From: Flavobacterium phragmitis
Lineage (GTDB): Bacteria; Bacteroidota; Bacteroidia; Flavobacteriales; Flavobacteriaceae
NCBI RefSeq assembly: GCF_900112575.1
Contig: NZ_FOMH01000012.1
Coordinates: 124,001 to 188,000, forward strand
Direction: 5' to 3'
Length of the DNA stretch: 64,000 bases
The notes under the pieces are model-generated. The model saw nothing but the letters and a program-made list of their open reading frames with translations. It made no database searches and was not told the DNA's origin. Below are positions 1 through 9,600 of this stretch, in pieces. The position numbers and the translations under genes are program-made. Positions within the stretch are counted from its first letter, which is position 1, and every line of letters starts with the position of its first letter.

Positions 1-797
1 CCAACGATGTGCACAGTCATATCGATCCCTTTCCTGCTGATGATCCGCGTAATCCAAATAAAGGAGGTGTTTCTCGTCGTGCGGCATTGATTGAATCTAT
101 TCGAAAAGAAAATCCTAATGTTCTTTTATTAGATGCCGGAGACATTTTTCAAGGAACTCCTTATTTTAATTATTACGGAGGCGAATTGGAGTTCAAATTA
201 ATGAGTATGATGAAGTATGATGCATCTACTATTGGAAATCATGATTTTGATAATGGCTTGGACGGATTATACGCTCAGCTTCCGCACGCTACTTTTGATT
301 TCATCAACTCCAATTATGATTTCAAAAATACCGTTATGGACGGACATGTAAAACCTTATAAAATTTTCAATAAAAACGGAATTAAAGTTGGCGTTTTTGG
401 TGTTGGAATTGAATTACAAGGTTTAGTAGATAAAAAATTGTATTTAGAAACGGTTTACAACAATCCGGTTGAAATCGCTCAGGATATGACCAAACTTTTA
501 AAACACGAACAAAAATGTGATTTGGTAATTTGTCTTTCGCATTTAGGTTATAAATACAAAGATGATCCGGAAAAAATCAGTGACTTGAAATTTGCTGAGC
601 AAACTCAGGATATCGATTTAATTATTGGTGGTCACACTCATACTTTCTTAGATAAACCAACCGTTGTAAAAAACAAAGCCGGTAAAGATGTTTTGGTAAA
701 TCAAGTGGGTTGTTACGGAATCAATTTAGGTCGTATTGATTTTTACTTTGATAAAGATAAAGCTCATACCAACCAAGGTACCACTATTGTTGTATAG
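1..797 (+). CDS. UshA-like metallophosphoesterase / 5'-nucleotidase (5' end outside window)
   Basis: This is the catalytic calcineurin-like domain of a 5'-nucleotidase, which would remove phosphate from nucleotides, probably in the periplasm. The frame is open to the left edge (NDVHSH at the start), so the N-terminus with any export signal is missing, and a GTG at 9 is an internal valine rather than a start. Visible metal-binding motifs are DVHSH, DAGDIFQG, GNHDFDNG, a SHLGYK histidine and GGHTHTF. The protein stops soon after the last strand, so the usual UshA C-terminal substrate-binding domain is absent and may be encoded by a separate upstream gene, as is common in Flavobacteria (inference). 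The last 14 bases overlap the convergent membrane-protein gene. Nucleotidase versus another phosphoesterase substrate cannot be settled here. Confidence 0.88.
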   Translation, partial: NDVHSHIDPFPADDPRNPNKGGVSRRAALIESIRKENPNVLLLDAGDIFQGTPYFNYYGGELEFKLMSMMKYDASTIGNHDFDNGLDGLYAQLPHATFDFINSNYDFKNTVMDGHVKPYKIFNKNGIKVGVFGVGIELQGLVDKKLYLETVYNNPVEIAQDMTKLLKHEQKCDLVICLSHLGYKYKDDPEKISDLKFAEQTQDIDLIIGGHTHTFLDKPTVVKNKAGKDVLVNQVGCYGINLGRIDFYFDKDKAHTNQGTTIVV

Positions 798-1476
798 GTT
801 TCTTTTGAATTCTGGCTTTTTCTAAAAAGTATTCTACCATAAAGAAATAAGCCAGAATTTGGGTTACATCTCGTATTAAAACCAAAACGATAGAATACGA
901 GAAATATTCGTTGAAAATATAAAAGATGTCTGAGAAAATGTAGCTTATCGCCATTAAAGACATTAATAGTGTAATATGAGTTCCTTTTGTGATGTAACTT
1001 ACAAAACAGAAATAACTCATTATACTTAAAACAATACCATAAAAAGTATACAGCAAGTTGAATTTCTTCATATTATCAAGCTGTAAACTCAAAACAGAAA
1101 TCAAAAGATAAACAATAAAAACTACCACTATAGAAATGGGCAGAATATCTCGTTTTGTCAATTTTATTCTGTCATGCTCAGTAATAAAAATTTTTACAAT
1201 TAGAAGATAAACAATTAAGAAACTAATTACTGCTCCTAATTCAGAGCTTTCTATATCCATTAAATCGTAAACTTGTCCGATAAAGCAGAAAAAGAAAATT
1301 GCTCCCTCGGTTTTTCCAATTTGAAATTCACTGCTGATTAAAAAGTAGATAAAAATAGCCGGAAGAACAATCGCTTTGGCATAAGTCGCAAAAAAGTCCT
1401 GTTGTGCCCAATCAAAAATAATGGTACACAACAAGGCGAAAAAAAACAAAATTAACGACGGTTTATTCGCTTTCAT
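784..1476 (-). CDS. YhhN-like integral membrane protein (divergent lysoplasmalogenase family)
   Basis: This 230-residue protein is almost entirely hydrophobic, with about seven to eight predicted membrane segments. The layout follows the YhhN/TMEM86 family: a KAxVLPA segment where the family has KPxxxP, an FCFIGQVYDLM segment where it has the IGDxxL motif, and a late IFSDIFYIF segment matching the second conserved Asp. The first family Asp is displaced, so lysoplasmalogenase (vinyl-ether lipid hydrolase) activity is uncertain. A clearer YhhN protein is encoded at 41469. Its start overlaps the end of ligA by 14 bases, suggesting translational coupling, and its 3' end overlaps the convergent nucleotidase gene by 14 bases. 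Confidence 0.6.
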   Translation of the reverse strand: MKANKPSLILFFFALLCTIIFDWAQQDFFATYAKAIVLPAIFIYFLISSEFQIGKTEGAIFFFCFIGQVYDLMDIESSELGAVISFLIVYLLIVKIFITEHDRIKLTKRDILPISIVVVFIVYLLISVLSLQLDNMKKFNLLYTFYGIVLSIMSYFCFVSYITKGTHITLLMSLMAISYIFSDIFYIFNEYFSYSIVLVLIRDVTQILAYFFMVEYFLEKARIQKKPIQQ

Positions 1477-3469
1477 TTAATTTGTTTATAAAATCTTCTT
1501 CCGATAATATAGGTATATTTAATTTAGTTGCTTTTTCTAATTTAGCTGGCCCCATATTATCTCCCGCAACGACAAAGTCGGTTTTTGCAGAAATAGAACT
1601 TCCTACTTTCCCCCCATTATCCTCTATCGCTTTCTTTAATTCATCTCTTGAAAATTGGCTGAAAACTCCTGAAACTACAAAAGTTTTACCAATAAATTTC
1701 TCGGTAGCATTTGGGTTGATTTTTTCTACAATTTCAAATTGTATTCCGTAACTTTTTAGGCGTTCTATAATGATTTTATTTTCTTCATTTTCAAAGAATT
1801 CGATAACGCTTTTTGCAATTCTTTCTCCAATTTCATCAACCAAAATCAAATCCATCAAAGAAGCTTGGCTTAAAGCATCTATATTTTTATAATGTTTCGC
1901 TAATTTTTTAGCTACTGTTTCGCCGACAAAACGAATTCCTAATGCAAACAGTACGCTCTCAAAAGGAATTTCTTTTGATTTTTGAACTCCATTCACCAGA
2001 TTTTCAGCAGATTTCTGAGCCATTCTTTCTAAATGCAGAATGTCTTCTACTTTCAATTCATATAAATCAGCATAATTATGAACCAAACCATTCTTGAATA
2101 ATAACGCAACGGTTTCTCCGCCAAGCCCTTCAATATCCATTGCTTTTCTGGAAATATAATGCTGAATTCTACCAATAATCTGCGGAGGACATCCGTAAAA
2201 ATTTGGGCAATAATGATTCGCTTCTCCTACATTTCTAACCAATTCCGTATGACATTCAGGACAATAAGAAATATAATGCGTTGGTTCTGAATTTTCAGGA
2301 CGTTTTTCTAAATCTACTGCAATAATTTTTGGAATAATCTCTCCTCCTTTTTCTACAAAAACAGTATCATTAATTCGGATATCTAATTTTTCAATTTGAT
2401 CTGCATTGTGAAGAGAAGCTCTTTTTACAATTGTACCTGCAAGCTGAACCGGTTCCAAATTAGCAACGGGCGTGATAGCACCAGTTCTTCCCACTTGATA
2501 TGAAATTGATTTTAATTTAGTTGAAGCCTGCTCTGATTTGAATTTATAAGCCATTGCCCAACGAGGCGATTTTGCTGTATATCCTAATTCTTCTTGATGC
2601 TGAATACTGTTTACTTTTATTACAACACCATCTGTTTCATAAGGAAGATTATGACGATGCGTATCCCAATAGTCAATAAAGTCAAAAACTTCATGCATAT
2701 TATTGACTAATTTGGCTTCATTTGGTACTTTGAATCCCCAGCTTCTAGCCGATTCCAGTCCCTCAAATTGAGATTTAAATGGTAGATTATTTCCCGTAAC
2801 AAAGTATAACAGACATTCTAATGGACGTTTCGCAACCTCAGCGCTGTCTTGTAATTTTAAACTTCCTGAAGCCGTATTTCTTGGGTTTGAATAAGGAGTT
2901 TCACCAATTTCAATTAATTCTTGGTTCATTTTTTCGAAACCTTTAAAAGGCAGAATAATTTCGCCTCGAATATCAAATTTATCAGGATAATTACCTTTTA
3001 AATGTAACGGAACCGATTTTATTGTTTTGATATTTGTTGTTACCTCATCACCCTGAAAACCGTCGCCACGTGTTAACGCCTGAACCAATTTTCCGTTTTC
3101 ATAAGTAATACTGATAGAAGCACCATCGTATTTTAATTCGCAGGTATATTGCAAACTCACATTTCCTAAAACTCTTTGAATACGGTTTTCCCAATCCAAA
3201 AGGTCTTCTTTAGAATAAGAATTATCCAAAGAATACATTCTGTATTGATGTGCAATTGTTTTAAAATTCTTCGTAACCGCTCCACCCACTCTTTGTGTCG
3301 GCGAATTTTCGTCAAAAAACTCTGGATGCTTATTTTCTAAATCCTGAAGCTCTTTTAGTTTTATATCAAAATCATAATCAGAAATTGTGGCATTGTCTAA
3401 CACATAATAGTTGTAATTGTGTTGGTTAAGTTCATTTCGTAATGTTTGAATGGTTTCTTGAATGCTCAT
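1463..3469 (-). CDS. ligA: NAD-dependent DNA ligase LigA
   Basis: LigA seals nicks in duplex DNA during replication and repair using NAD+ as AMP donor. The 668-residue length is normal for the family. The order is: N-terminal Ia domain with the YxxLD nucleotide-binding region, adenylation domain with the KYDG lysine at about residue 113 and a downstream RGDG, OB-fold, a four-cysteine zinc finger (CPEC...CPNFYGC, about 405-430), helix-hairpin-helix repeats, and a C-terminal BRCT domain (about 590-668). An in-frame TTG lies four codons upstream at 3481, but the ATG at 3469 gives the usual MSIQETIQ N-terminus and is preferred. It is co-directional with the downstream YhhN-like gene, which it overlaps by 14 bases. 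Confidence 0.97.
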   Translation of the reverse strand: MSIQETIQTLRNELNQHNYNYYVLDNATISDYDFDIKLKELQDLENKHPEFFDENSPTQRVGGAVTKNFKTIAHQYRMYSLDNSYSKEDLLDWENRIQRVLGNVSLQYTCELKYDGASISITYENGKLVQALTRGDGFQGDEVTTNIKTIKSVPLHLKGNYPDKFDIRGEIILPFKGFEKMNQELIEIGETPYSNPRNTASGSLKLQDSAEVAKRPLECLLYFVTGNNLPFKSQFEGLESARSWGFKVPNEAKLVNNMHEVFDFIDYWDTHRHNLPYETDGVVIKVNSIQHQEELGYTAKSPRWAMAYKFKSEQASTKLKSISYQVGRTGAITPVANLEPVQLAGTIVKRASLHNADQIEKLDIRINDTVFVEKGGEIIPKIIAVDLEKRPENSEPTHYISYCPECHTELVRNVGEANHYCPNFYGCPPQIIGRIQHYISRKAMDIEGLGGETVALLFKNGLVHNYADLYELKVEDILHLERMAQKSAENLVNGVQKSKEIPFESVLFALGIRFVGETVAKKLAKHYKNIDALSQASLMDLILVDEIGERIAKSVIEFFENEENKIIIERLKSYGIQFEIVEKINPNATEKFIGKTFVVSGVFSQFSRDELKKAIEDNGGKVGSSISAKTDFVVAGDNMGPAKLEKATKLNIPILSEEDFINKLNESE

Positions 3470-3562
3470 AAAATTCTGCAAATTATAATTGTGATAAACT
3501 GATTATCAAAATTAGAATATTTTTTGTTCAAAAGCATAAAATATAAAAGTTTTAAAAAATCA

Positions 3563-3596
3563 AAAATCAGACTGCAAATTCATGCAATCTGATTTT
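3563..3596 (-). terminator. Rho-independent terminator of the adhesin/SprF/OmpA operon
   Basis: Arms 3563-3576 and 3583-3596 pair at 13 of 14 positions around a 6-base loop. On the minus strand the stem is followed by a T-rich run (the A run at about 3555-3566 on the plus strand). It lies about 110 bases past the stop of the OmpA-family gene and before ligA, so it should end the T9SS-cargo operon. Confidence 0.7.
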
Positions 3597-3704
3597 CTCC
3601 TTGTCCATTATTCTTAAAAAAGAATTAAAAAAACCAACTTCCAAATGGTTTTGACGTTTTATATTTTTATCTGAAAATCAATAATTTACAGAACAAATAT
3701 AAGA

Positions 3705-5642
3705 CTATTTTTGAATAATGATAAAATCTGAACGTCTATTTAAAAGATGTTCTTCTTCTGTACATTTTACACCATTTTTACATTTATTTATTAATCGGCT
3801 TTCACCATAACCAATGGCACTTTCGATACGAGAAGAATCAATACCTTGTGACAAGATGTAATCTCTGGTTGATTTAGCTCTATTGTCAGACAATTTCAAG
3901 TTATAAGAATCTTTTCCTCTTGAATCGGTGTGCGATTCAATTTTGATTCTGATGTTTGGAAATTTCTGCATAATGAAAACTACCTTGGTCAATTCTTCAA
4001 TTGCTTTTGGCGTAATATCGTATTTATCGTAATCAAAATAAATTGGATTAACATCTACTTTTTCTACTCCTTGTTTTTTTACAACTAAGTCATCGTAGTT
4101 GCTTAATTCGAAATTAACATTCGTAATCTCTCCTCCGTTATTCCCAGTCGTCTCAACTGTTTTGTCGTCACTGCTGTAATTTGGTTTTGCAGCAATCATT
4201 TTGACTACTTTATTACAAGGAACTTCTATCGCATATTTTCCATCAAAATTTGTTTTGGTTTCACCTAAAACTTCACTGAAAGAATTGTACGCTAATATTG
4301 TTACATCTGTCAAAGGCTTTTTGGTTTTACGATCTACAGCAATCCCGGAAATACTTTGGTTACAAACCGGTTTTCCTTTTACAAAAGAGTAAATATCATC
4401 ATCACCTTTTCCTCCTGCTCTGTTAGAAGAAAAATAGCCGTAAGTACCTGCTTTGTTAATTATAAAAGAAAAGTCGTCTTTGTTACTGTTAACTGGTGCT
4501 CCCAGATTTTTAGGAACAGTGAAGTTTCCATCTGCAAGGAATTTACTTTCGTAAACATCTAAATCTCCCATTCCATAATGTCCATCAGACGAGAAATATA
4601 AAACACCGTTCTGATAAAATGGAAACACTTCATTACCAATTGTATTAATCGTTGGTCCTAAATTTAATGGAGAACTCATTGTTCCGTCGGCCGCAATTTT
4701 GACCACATACAAATCTGTTTCTCCAAATCCGCCTGGCATATCTGAAGCAAAGAAAAGCCATTGTCCGTCTTCACTTAAAGAAGGATGTCCAACTGAATAA
4801 TCATCATTATCAAAAAATACTTTCTCTGGATTTTCTAACTTATTATCAACAATTGATCCTTTGATAATCTGGAAGTTGTTGATTTTTGCTTCATCTACAA
4901 CCAATTTATTTTTCTTTACAATATTTGTTGAATAATAAATCGTTTTTCCCTGACTATCAAAACTTGCTGTTGCTTCATGATACTTCGTCATTACGTTTGG
5001 CATAAAAACAGTTTCGTTGAACAGACTTCCATCAGCAGGATTTCTTTCAGCGATATACAAGCTCAAAAAAGGCTGATTGTTCCAAGTATACAATTTTTCG
5101 CTAAACTTCGTGGTATCACGAGCTGAAGAAAATACAACCTGATCTTTGAAAAAAGTAGCTCCAAAATCTGATTTACTAGTATTGATGTCCAAATTTTTGA
5201 TGGTATAAAGAGATTTTGCTTTGGCTAAACTGTCCATATATTGTTTTTGGGCAACATAGCGGTTGATTTCTTTTTTATCACCTTTTTTATCTAAATATTC
5301 TTTGGTAACTCTATCTGCTTCATCATAATCCATGACGGCTTTCATAGATTGGATGTAACGCAGATAGTAAATATCAGTCAAGTTGTTTCCTTGTGCTTCA
5401 TATAACTTTCGATACCATTTTAACGCATTTCTGGAGTCTGAAATGAAATAATAGGAATCGGCGGCATTCTTTAAAGTCTGAGCTGATGGATTTTTGATGT
5501 TTTGCAAACATTCCTCATAAGCTTTGGAAGCATCTAAGTAGGCAAAGTTTCTAAACAAAGCATCAGCCTGCTTCAAATTAGTTTTTTGAGCGAAACTAAA
5601 CGTAACGCTCAAAATTAAACTCAGGATATATAGTTTTCTCAT
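3705..5642 (-). CDS. OmpA-family protein with TPR, propeller and peptidase-regulatory domains
   Basis: This exported 645-residue protein has a signal peptide ending near FSFAQK. It then has a TPR-like helical region (about 20-130) and a PD40/WD40-like propeller with repeated SxDG/FxS motifs (about 150-410). A carboxypeptidase-regulatory-like beta domain (about 425-510) follows, and an OmpA C-terminal peptidoglycan-binding domain completes it (about 535-640; IESHTDSRG, NLKLSDNRA). The architecture resembles the OmpA-family partners encoded beside PorP/SprF genes in Flavobacteriia, which are thought to tether outer-membrane secretion parts to peptidoglycan. It is the last gene of a three-gene operon, 12 bases after the PorP/SprF gene, and therefore probably serves the giant adhesin encoded upstream (inference from context). 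Confidence 0.85.
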   Translation of the reverse strand: MRKLYILSLILSVTFSFAQKTNLKQADALFRNFAYLDASKAYEECLQNIKNPSAQTLKNAADSYYFISDSRNALKWYRKLYEAQGNNLTDIYYLRYIQSMKAVMDYDEADRVTKEYLDKKGDKKEINRYVAQKQYMDSLAKAKSLYTIKNLDINTSKSDFGATFFKDQVVFSSARDTTKFSEKLYTWNNQPFLSLYIAERNPADGSLFNETVFMPNVMTKYHEATASFDSQGKTIYYSTNIVKKNKLVVDEAKINNFQIIKGSIVDNKLENPEKVFFDNDDYSVGHPSLSEDGQWLFFASDMPGGFGETDLYVVKIAADGTMSSPLNLGPTINTIGNEVFPFYQNGVLYFSSDGHYGMGDLDVYESKFLADGNFTVPKNLGAPVNSNKDDFSFIINKAGTYGYFSSNRAGGKGDDDIYSFVKGKPVCNQSISGIAVDRKTKKPLTDVTILAYNSFSEVLGETKTNFDGKYAIEVPCNKVVKMIAAKPNYSSDDKTVETTGNNGGEITNVNFELSNYDDLVVKKQGVEKVDVNPIYFDYDKYDITPKAIEELTKVVFIMQKFPNIRIKIESHTDSRGKDSYNLKLSDNRAKSTRDYILSQGIDSSRIESAIGYGESRLINKCKNGVKCTEEEHLLNRRSDFIIIQK

Positions 5643-5654
5643 AGGTTTTATTTT

Positions 5655-6587
5655 TTAGAAGAATCGAGGAGATTTGATTTTGCTTTGATTTTTCACGAAT
5701 TGATAACGCAAGATGATCTCATGCGAACCATCATTGTATTTATTCAATTGACTTACAGTGTAATCAAATGCATATCCGAGATAAAAACTTGGTGCAATTT
5801 GAAAACCTGCCAGTATACTCACAGAATCATCTGTTCGATATGCTCCTCCTATGACAAATTTTTCCTGAATCATAAAATTTGCTGATATATCTGCGGAAAT
5901 TGGTGCTCCGCTAACTGCTTTTACTAAAAATGCTGGTTTGAATTTTAAATTTGGATTCAAATCAAAAACATAACCTCCCATTAAAAAGAAATGCATACGA
6001 TCATAATCAATAGATTCCTGAACATCGTCATAATAATCATTTCTAATAAAATTTGGAACAGAGGCACCTACATACCATTTATCTGTATAGTAATAAATTC
6101 CGGCTCCAATTGCCATTTTCATCTGATTATTAATATTTTGATTTAACAAAACATCATCGTTGTCATAATATCTTCCTTTTGACCAATCGATGTTCAGCAT
6201 TCTTGCTCCTGCTTTTAAACCAAAAGCAAGTCTTTTTTCATATCCTAAAGGCAATGAATAAGAGAAGTTTCCATCAAAATAAAGCTCATTAGAAGGGCCT
6301 ATTTTATCATTAACAACACTTAATCCCAAACCTACTTTTTCATTTCGGAGAGGTGAATGAATAGAAAATGACTGCGTTTCTGGAGCACCATCAATACCAA
6401 TCCATTGAGAACGATACAAAAGTGCTGCTTCTATGGTTCCGGTAGATCCAGCATACGCTGGATTTACCGCCATAGTGTTATACATATATTGTGTATACTG
6501 AGGATCCTGTTGCGCTGTTGCACAAACCGTAATAAAAGAACATATTAAAATGAAATATGTTTCTAATGATTTTATATATAGTTTCAT
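5655..6587 (-). CDS. PorP/SprF family type IX secretion membrane protein
   Basis: This 310-residue outer-membrane beta-barrel protein belongs to the PorP/SprF family. It has a signal peptide ending near CATAQ, followed directly by the family hallmark QDPQYTQYMYN..NPAYAGS. Alternating aromatic strands run to the C-terminus, which ends in a strand and a short basic tail. In Flavobacterium johnsoniae, SprF-like proteins are required for secretion or surface attachment of partner cargo carrying the type B (CHU_C) C-terminal signal. The gene just upstream encodes such a cargo, with a 47-base gap, so this is very probably its dedicated partner. It is not possible to say whether it corresponds to SprF itself. 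Confidence 0.92.
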   Translation of the reverse strand: MKLYIKSLETYFILICSFITVCATAQQDPQYTQYMYNTMAVNPAYAGSTGTIEAALLYRSQWIGIDGAPETQSFSIHSPLRNEKVGLGLSVVNDKIGPSNELYFDGNFSYSLPLGYEKRLAFGLKAGARMLNIDWSKGRYYDNDDVLLNQNINNQMKMAIGAGIYYYTDKWYVGASVPNFIRNDYYDDVQESIDYDRMHFFLMGGYVFDLNPNLKFKPAFLVKAVSGAPISADISANFMIQEKFVIGGAYRTDDSVSILAGFQIAPSFYLGYAFDYTVSQLNKYNDGSHEIILRYQFVKNQSKIKSPRFF

Positions 6588-6634
6588 AACGATACTTATT
6601 TAGTTTAGTTAATTAGATGATTAATAGAAGTGGC

Positions 6635-9600
6635 TTATCTCATAATAGACAACCAGCCTTTTTTAACCGTTCCATCTCCGATGGTGATCACATAAAAATA
6701 AGTACCTGTTGGCAGCATATCCCCTCTATTAACAACTCCGGATACATTTGCAGTTCCGTTCCAATCATTTTCATAGTGTGTTTTACTGTACACTAATGCT
6801 CCGTATCTGTTAAATACTTTCAACTCATTATTCGGATAAGATTCGATACAGTCAATTCTGAACAGATCATTTTTACCGTCATTATTTGGTGTAAACTCAT
6901 TGTAAACTGTCAAACAAATTGGCTCTAACGTAACTGAAGCTGAATTGTTTGATGCATCAACATCTAAAGGAGTTGAAGTTTCAACTGTTGCAACGCTAGT
7001 ATAATTTCCGTTAGGCAATACTTCTGCAACGATTGTTAATACCACACTCTGTCCTGCATTTAATCTTGGAATTGTCCAAAGTTGCGTATTTGGATCGTAT
7101 GTTCCTGAAGTTGTAGATGAACTTACCAATTCTAATCCGCTTGGAAGCAAATTACTCACAATTGTATTGATGAAATCGCCTTCTCCAACATTGTTAACCG
7201 TGATTGTAAAAGTTACTTTATCACCAAAATTTGGAGTTGGGTTATCAACTGTATGAGTGATGGTTAGATCAGAGCAACTTGTTACACTAACATTTAATGT
7301 TTTAGTTGTTCTTTCATCACAAGTATTGGTATAAGTAACACTAACTGTTCCAGGACCAACATCTGACCAAGAAACTGTAACAGATCCGTCTGCTGCACCT
7401 CCTCCAGTAACAATTGTGCCTCCGTTAATTGTCCACACATAATCAGATTTTCCATTTGCAATTGAGTATGTTACACCTTTGAATACACAAGGCGTATCAT
7501 CTGTTGTTGCAATTTGATAAGCCGCATCATTTTCAAATGAAACAGTTATTGCCAATCTTGGTCCGTTGTCACAGCCATTAGTTGTATTTGCTAAAGCTCC
7601 AGCGTAATATGTTGTTGCTGTAAGTGGTGTATTAGCTGCTAATGGTGTTCCTCCTGTTGCTGCAGTATACCAAACTACATTTGCTTCATTCACTTGAATA
7701 TTAGCTAATGTTGGCACCGCAGATAAACAGAATTTCTGAGCCGTGTTTGTTGTTGTAATTACGCTTGGCGTATTTACATTTACAGTAACAGCAAGTCTAA
7801 CTGGATTTTCACAACCAATCGCACTAGAAACTGCTCCATAATAGATACCTGTTGTAAGCGTTGCAGTTGATGCAAGTGCCGTTCCTCCTGTTGCTGTAGT
7901 ATACCAAACTACATTTGCTTCGTTCACTTGAATATTAGCAACGGTTGGTGAATTAAGCGTACAGAAGTTTTGAGTCGCATTATTCGTTGTTGGTGTCGCA
8001 CTAGGATTAACAACTGTAACTGTTACCTGTAAACGTGTTGTACTTTCGCAACCTGTTGCTGCATCAACTATATTTCCGTAATAAACTCCAGAAGTCAATA
8101 TTGTTCCTGCCGGAATCGCTGTTCCTCCTGTTGCAGCGGTATACCAAGTTACATTACTTTCGTTTACTTGAATATTGGCTATTGTAGGCGCTGCAGTAGA
8201 ACAGAAAGTTTGCGCTGCATTATTTGTTGTTGGATTAATTGTGTTTCCAACTGTAACTGCCACTTGTAATCTTACACTGCTTTCACAACCCGTTGCTGGA
8301 TCTTTTATAGCTCCAAAATATGTAGCTGTTGTTAATACAGCTGTTGAAGCTAAAGCAGTTCCGCCAGTTTGTGTCGTGTACCAAACTACATTGCTTTCAT
8401 TTACCTGAATATTAGCAACTGTTGGGTTTGTACCAGAACAGAAAGTTTGTGTCGTTGCATTTGTTGTAGGTGTAGCCGGATCAGTTACGCTTACTGCAAC
8501 TTGCAATCTTACTGAACTTTCACAGCCTGTCGTTGCATCTAATAATGCAGCGTAATAGATACCAGTTGTTAAAGCTGTTGTAGATGGAATTGCTGTTCCT
8601 CCTGTTGCAGTTGCATACCAAACTACATTGGTTTCGTTTGTCTGAATACTTGCAAATGTCGGTGCATTTACCAAACAGAAATCCTGTGTTGCATCTGCAG
8701 TTGTTGGTGTTCCCGGATCTGAAACTGTAACAGCAACCATTAATCTGGCTGCGCTTTCACAACCTGTAGCTACATCTGTTAAAGCGGCATAGTATGTTCC
8801 GCTTGTTAAGGCTGTTGTTGCAGGAATAGCTGTTCCGCCTGTTGCAGCTGTATACCAAACCACATTGGTTTCGTTTGTCTGAATACTCGCAAACGTCGGT
8901 GCATTTACTAAACAGAAATCTTGTGTTGCATCTGCAGTTGTTGGTGTTCCCGGATCTGAAACCGTAATGGTTACAGCTAATCTTACTGAACTTTCACAGC
9001 CTGTCGTTGCATCTAGTAAAGATGCGTAATAGGTACCGCTTGTTAAAGCTGTTGTCGACGCAATTGCTGTTCCTCCTGTTGGAGTATTATACCAAACCAC
9101 ATTGGTTTCGTTTGTCTGAATACTCGCAAACGTCGGTGCATTTACTAAACAGAAATCTTGTGTAGTATCTGTTGTTGTAGGTGTAGCCGGATCAGTTACG
9201 CTTACTGCAACTTGCAATCTTACTGAACTTTCACAGCCTGTCGGTGCATCTAATAATGCAGCGTAATATGTACCAGTTGTTAAAGCTGTTGTAGATGGAA
9301 TTGCTGTTCCTCCTGTTGCAGTTGCATACCAAACTATATTGATTTCATTTGTCTGAATACTTGCAAATGTCGGTGCATTTACCAAACAGAAATCCTGTGT
9401 GGTATCAGCAGTAGTTGGCGTTCCCGGATCTGAAACTGTAACAGCAACCATTAATCTGGCTACGCTTTCACAACCTGTAGCTGCATCTGTTAAAGCGGCA
9501 TAGTATGTTCCGCTTGTTAAGGCTGTTGTTGCAGGAATAGCTGTTCCGCCTGTTGCAGCTGTATACCAAACCACATTGGTTTCGTTTGTCTGAATACTTG

